Part shown: positions 24,266 to 25,846 of the stretch, one piece after another
Numbering within the stretch: position 1 is the stretch's first letter
How the letters are laid out: the number at the start of each line of letters is the position of its first letter
Virus record (IMG/VR): IMGVR_UViG_3300030116_003226
Location: 1-25,846 of that record
Source of the DNA: a virus
Length of the DNA stretch: 25,846 nt
Strand: one strand, 5' to 3'
The notes under the pieces: generated by a model
What the model was told of the DNA's origin: nothing
The model's database searches: none
The model's input: the letters and a program-made list of their open reading frames with translations, nothing else
Made by a program: the position numbers and the translations under genes

Positions 24266-24804
24266 TCCACACTCCCGAGATGTGCCAACCTACGGAGGTT
24301 GTCTAGTGCTCGGGAGCGCAAAACATTTGACCGCATACCACCCTTTTCAAACTCCATAGACGTTTGAAACACGGTTTCATCTTCCATGTAGTATGCAGCC
24401 CCTAAATCGGCACATATTTCACGCAGCACGTGTGCAAATTCACCTTCTTGAATGGTGACACCAGTTAGATGGTCAAATGAAACACCCGTTACTCCCGTTA
24501 GGTCATTGGATGATTTACCAGTCCATACAAAGGAATCACCATCAATGTTCCCATTACCAGCCGATGAAAAGGATGATGCGTCGGCAAGTGTGATCGTTGT
24601 TGCGCCAGCGGATATTGCACCATTGGCCGTTGATTCGGCAATAGACTTCGATGGGACATCACGACCATATTGTCTAAATTCCTGGTCTATGTCAATAGTA
24701 GCACGTCGAATAGCACTGGTTATGCGGGTCGATGCACGAACCCGTTGTGCGCTGTCTAATCCAATACGTGAGCCTACATCGGCTGTTGAACAATAGTATG
24801 TCAT
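24262..24804 (-). CDS. Head-tail adaptor with inserted beta-hairpin domain
   Basis: 180 aa from ATG 24804, with GGTGA 4 nt upstream; the earlier in-frame start is inside the previous gene. Residues 1-50 are helical and typical of connector proteins (CSTADVGSRIGL, then TSAIRRATIDIDQEFRQYG). Residues about 60-118 are a beta insertion (AGATTITLADASSFSSAGN, DGDSFVWTGK, LTGVTGVSF). The helical core resumes with HVLREICADLGAAYYMEDE. Such adaptors sit under the portal and receive the neck proteins. The insertion motif recurs in the 2270-aa tail protein. Confidence 0.65.
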   Translation of the reverse strand: MTYYCSTADVGSRIGLDSAQRVRASTRITSAIRRATIDIDQEFRQYGRDVPSKSIAESTANGAISAGATTITLADASSFSSAGNGNIDGDSFVWTGKSSNDLTGVTGVSFDHLTGVTIQEGEFAHVLREICADLGAAYYMEDETVFQTSMEFEKGGMRSNVLRSRALDNLRRLAHLGSVD

Positions 24805-24914
24805 GCTTTCACCGCCTGTGGTTTTCCGTGTGCTTCCCAACAATCATCGCAGAACCCAAAGGGTTTGTTGCTATCGGTAGCGTAGCAGTGACCGCAATAA
24901 ATGTATTCAATCAT
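24801..24914 (-). CDS. 37-aa zinc-knuckle protein
   Basis: 37 aa, ATG 24914 overlapping the upstream stop and its own TGA overlapping the adaptor ATG. Two CxxC pairs, Cys7/Cys10 (YCGHCY) and Cys22/Cys25 (FCDDCW), can bind one zinc. The short linker and the EAHGKP tail resemble minimal zinc knuckles. Double ATGA coupling to both neighbours argues for real translation. Function is unknown; it might be a small DNA-, RNA- or protein-binding factor made with the neck genes. Confidence 0.65.
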   Translation of the reverse strand: MIEYIYCGHCYATDSNKPFGFCDDCWEAHGKPQAVKA

Positions 24915-25063
24915 AGCATTGACCCCTGAATGTCTACACCGAGTGAGGCAAACAGGGCAATGGCTGCATATTTCAGATACTTTGCCATAGTGGATAATTC
25001 AAAGACGGCTTGTTCTAGTAGCCGAACTCGATCCTCTAAATCATCTATACGCTCTTTACTCAC
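24911..25063 (-). CDS. Small coiled-coil membrane protein (XhlA/holin-like layout)
   Basis: 50 aa from GTG 25063, with GGTGA 5 nt upstream inside the end of the preceding gene. A charged coiled-coil helix (KERIDDLEDRVRLLEQAVFE) is followed by one membrane segment (YLKYAAIALFASLG). This is the layout of XhlA-type lysis accessory proteins in phages. Archaeal virus lysis genes are poorly known, so the lysis role is only a possibility. Confidence 0.6.
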   Translation of the reverse strand: MSKERIDDLEDRVRLLEQAVFELSTMAKYLKYAAIALFASLGVDIQGSML

Positions 25064-25241
25064 CCTTTTCACCTTTGAGTTCTTCCTTTGCGTCGTCAAC
25101 AATATCCTTTGCTTCCTCGACAATATCTTGTAAGTCATCCAATCCTATTTTTCCATCTTTGTATCTAGAGTATAGTCGATAACTTCTTTCAATAGCAACA
25201 GCAAGAACACCGACAGCAAGCACAATATATTCAATATCCAC
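25056..25241 (-). CDS. Small single-pass membrane protein (possible holin)
   Basis: 61 aa from GTG 25241, which lies just after the upstream stop with AAAGGTGA 5 nt before it. An N-terminal membrane segment (YIVLAVGVLAVAIE) is followed by a long amphipathic acidic helix (DDLQDIVEEAKDIVDDAKEE). With the next gene it forms a pair of tiny membrane proteins in the structural operon, a layout seen in phage holin cassettes. No endolysin is visible in the window. Confidence 0.6.
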   Translation of the reverse strand: MDIEYIVLAVGVLAVAIERSYRLYSRYKDGKIGLDDLQDIVEEAKDIVDDAKEELKGEKGE

Positions 25242-25242
25242 A

Positions 25243-25416
25243 TTATTCACCTTTATATTCAACCGACCTGACCATAGAGTGAGGTATAACTGTAAAATGC
25301 CTATGCTCCCCGCTCCTATAAAGCTTGTAGCCGTGAGGTGTTTCTTCTATCAAGATATTCGCAAAACACCGTTCGACGGGCGCATAAACAATTTTTCCGA
25401 TTCGTTTGTTTTCCAT
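25243..25416 (-). CDS. Small protein, unknown function
   Basis: 57 aa from ATG 25416 with GAGGTGA 5 nt upstream. Mostly beta-type sequence (IGKIVYAPVERCFANILIEE, then GYKLYRSGEHRHFTVIP) with several His and Arg. No membrane segment or family motif is seen. It starts 11 nt after the stop of the structural gene to its right, so it belongs to the same operon. Confidence 0.55.
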   Translation of the reverse strand: MENKRIGKIVYAPVERCFANILIEETPHGYKLYRSGEHRHFTVIPHSMVRSVEYKGE

Positions 25417-25426
25417 ATTTTTCACC

Positions 25427-25846
25427 TCAAGGAATTACAGGTGCTCCACCTAATGCAGCAATCTCTTGGGCAGCATATGCTGCAATCCTATCAATAGCCT
25501 CTTGAATTGTAGCGGGAGGACCAGAACCTCCCCAAAATGGTGCTGATGATGTTGCAGTGAATCTATCACCTTCTGCTTGTGTTGGTTGAAGTGCCGAATT
25601 TGCCAAAGCACCATCGGCAGCAGTAGCAAAATTGGCAGCATCAAACGCTTTGACTTGCCCAAGATTTGTTACCTCGCTATCCATCAAAGCACCTGCTGCG
25701 GTTACATTTGCTGTGTCCGTTACGTCAGCACCATCCTCGACGTTTATTGCCGTTCGGACTTCTGCTGCCGTTAAACCTTCAACTGATGCCCCATCAATTC
25801 TTAGAAAGTCGTTATCGGCTACATTGGCATTTGCAGTCAAGTATTG
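25427..25846 (-). CDS. C-terminal part of a fibre-like structural protein (5' truncated)
   Basis: The frame is open to the right edge, so only the last 139 residues are seen. The sequence is rich in Ala, Asp and Thr and contains DNDFLRIDGASVEGLTAAEV and DVTDTANVTAAGALMDSEV. These repetitive segments are common in tail fibre and virion surface proteins of marine phages. The end (TIQEAIDRIAAYAAQEIAAL) is a helix that could form a trimeric coiled coil. The upstream part decides its identity and lies outside the window. Confidence 0.6.
   Translation of the reverse strand, partial: QYLTANANVADNDFLRIDGASVEGLTAAEVRTAINVEDGADVTDTANVTAAGALMDSEVTNLGQVKAFDAANFATAADGALANSALQPTQAEGDRFTATSSAPFWGGSGPPATIQEAIDRIAAYAAQEIAALGGAPVIP

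Noticed and set aside
1-25846. tRNA or rRNA genes
   Set aside because: I saw no cloverleaf with a GTTCGA-type T arm in the gaps, and the gaps are mostly under 100 nt. A tRNA scan would settle it.

Overview
The window most likely comes from a tailed double-stranded DNA virus (Caudoviricetes) that infects archaea. The gene content resembles the marine 'magrovirus'-type viruses assigned to Marine Group II Euryarchaeota (Poseidoniales). Three observations support an archaeal host. The replication genes are of archaeal/eukaryal type: a family B DNA polymerase, a PCNA/gp45-like clamp, a PriS-type primase carrying a PriL-type Fe-S domain, an ERCC4/XPF-type nuclease, and a Cas4/Dna2-like Fe-S nuclease. 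Many plus-strand genes have a TATA-like octamer about 25-28 nt before the ATG and no ribosome binding site, which is the archaeal leaderless layout. Genes inside operons instead use GAGGTGA-type Shine-Dalgarno sites and ATGA stop/start overlaps. Host and lineage are inference; no search was run.

Layout. At 1-9273 every gene is on the plus strand and belongs to the replication/regulation arm. In order: the end of a probable 2-oxoglutarate oxygenase, a Sak4-like ATPase, a small coiled-coil protein, a probable sliding clamp, a 235-nt gap with short repeats and a palindrome, a DNA methyltransferase, a small CxxC protein, a helix-turn-helix regulator, DNA polymerase B, a Cas4-like nuclease, a mini zinc ribbon, the fused primase, a second zinc ribbon, and an ERCC4 nuclease with helix-hairpin-helix motifs. 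At 9355-25846 every gene is on the minus strand and forms a siphovirus-like neck and tail module. In transcription order (high to low coordinates): a truncated structural protein, small proteins including two membrane proteins, a 37-aa zinc protein, a head-tail adaptor, a neck protein, a LamG-tail terminator fusion, the tail tube protein, small structural genes, tail assembly chaperones apparently linked by a -1 frameshift, a 1217-aa tape measure protein, and a 2270-aa tail hub/tip protein. The two arms converge at about 9.3 kb.

How the parts work together. The polymerase, clamp, primase, Sak4-like ATPase and two nucleases would form a largely self-sufficient replication and recombination set; helicase, clamp loader and ligase are not in the window. 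The regulator, methyltransferase and polymerase genes share the promoter core ATAC(C/T)ATTATA at exactly 35 nt before their ATGs, and a related copy precedes the tail tube gene. Terminase, portal, protease and capsid genes would lie beyond the right edge.

The most notable items are the compact PriS-PriL fusion primase, a well-placed slippery heptamer in the tail chaperone genes, the fixed-spacing shared promoter, the YGHTDS polymerase motif C, and the very large tail hub protein with an insertion of about 700 residues.
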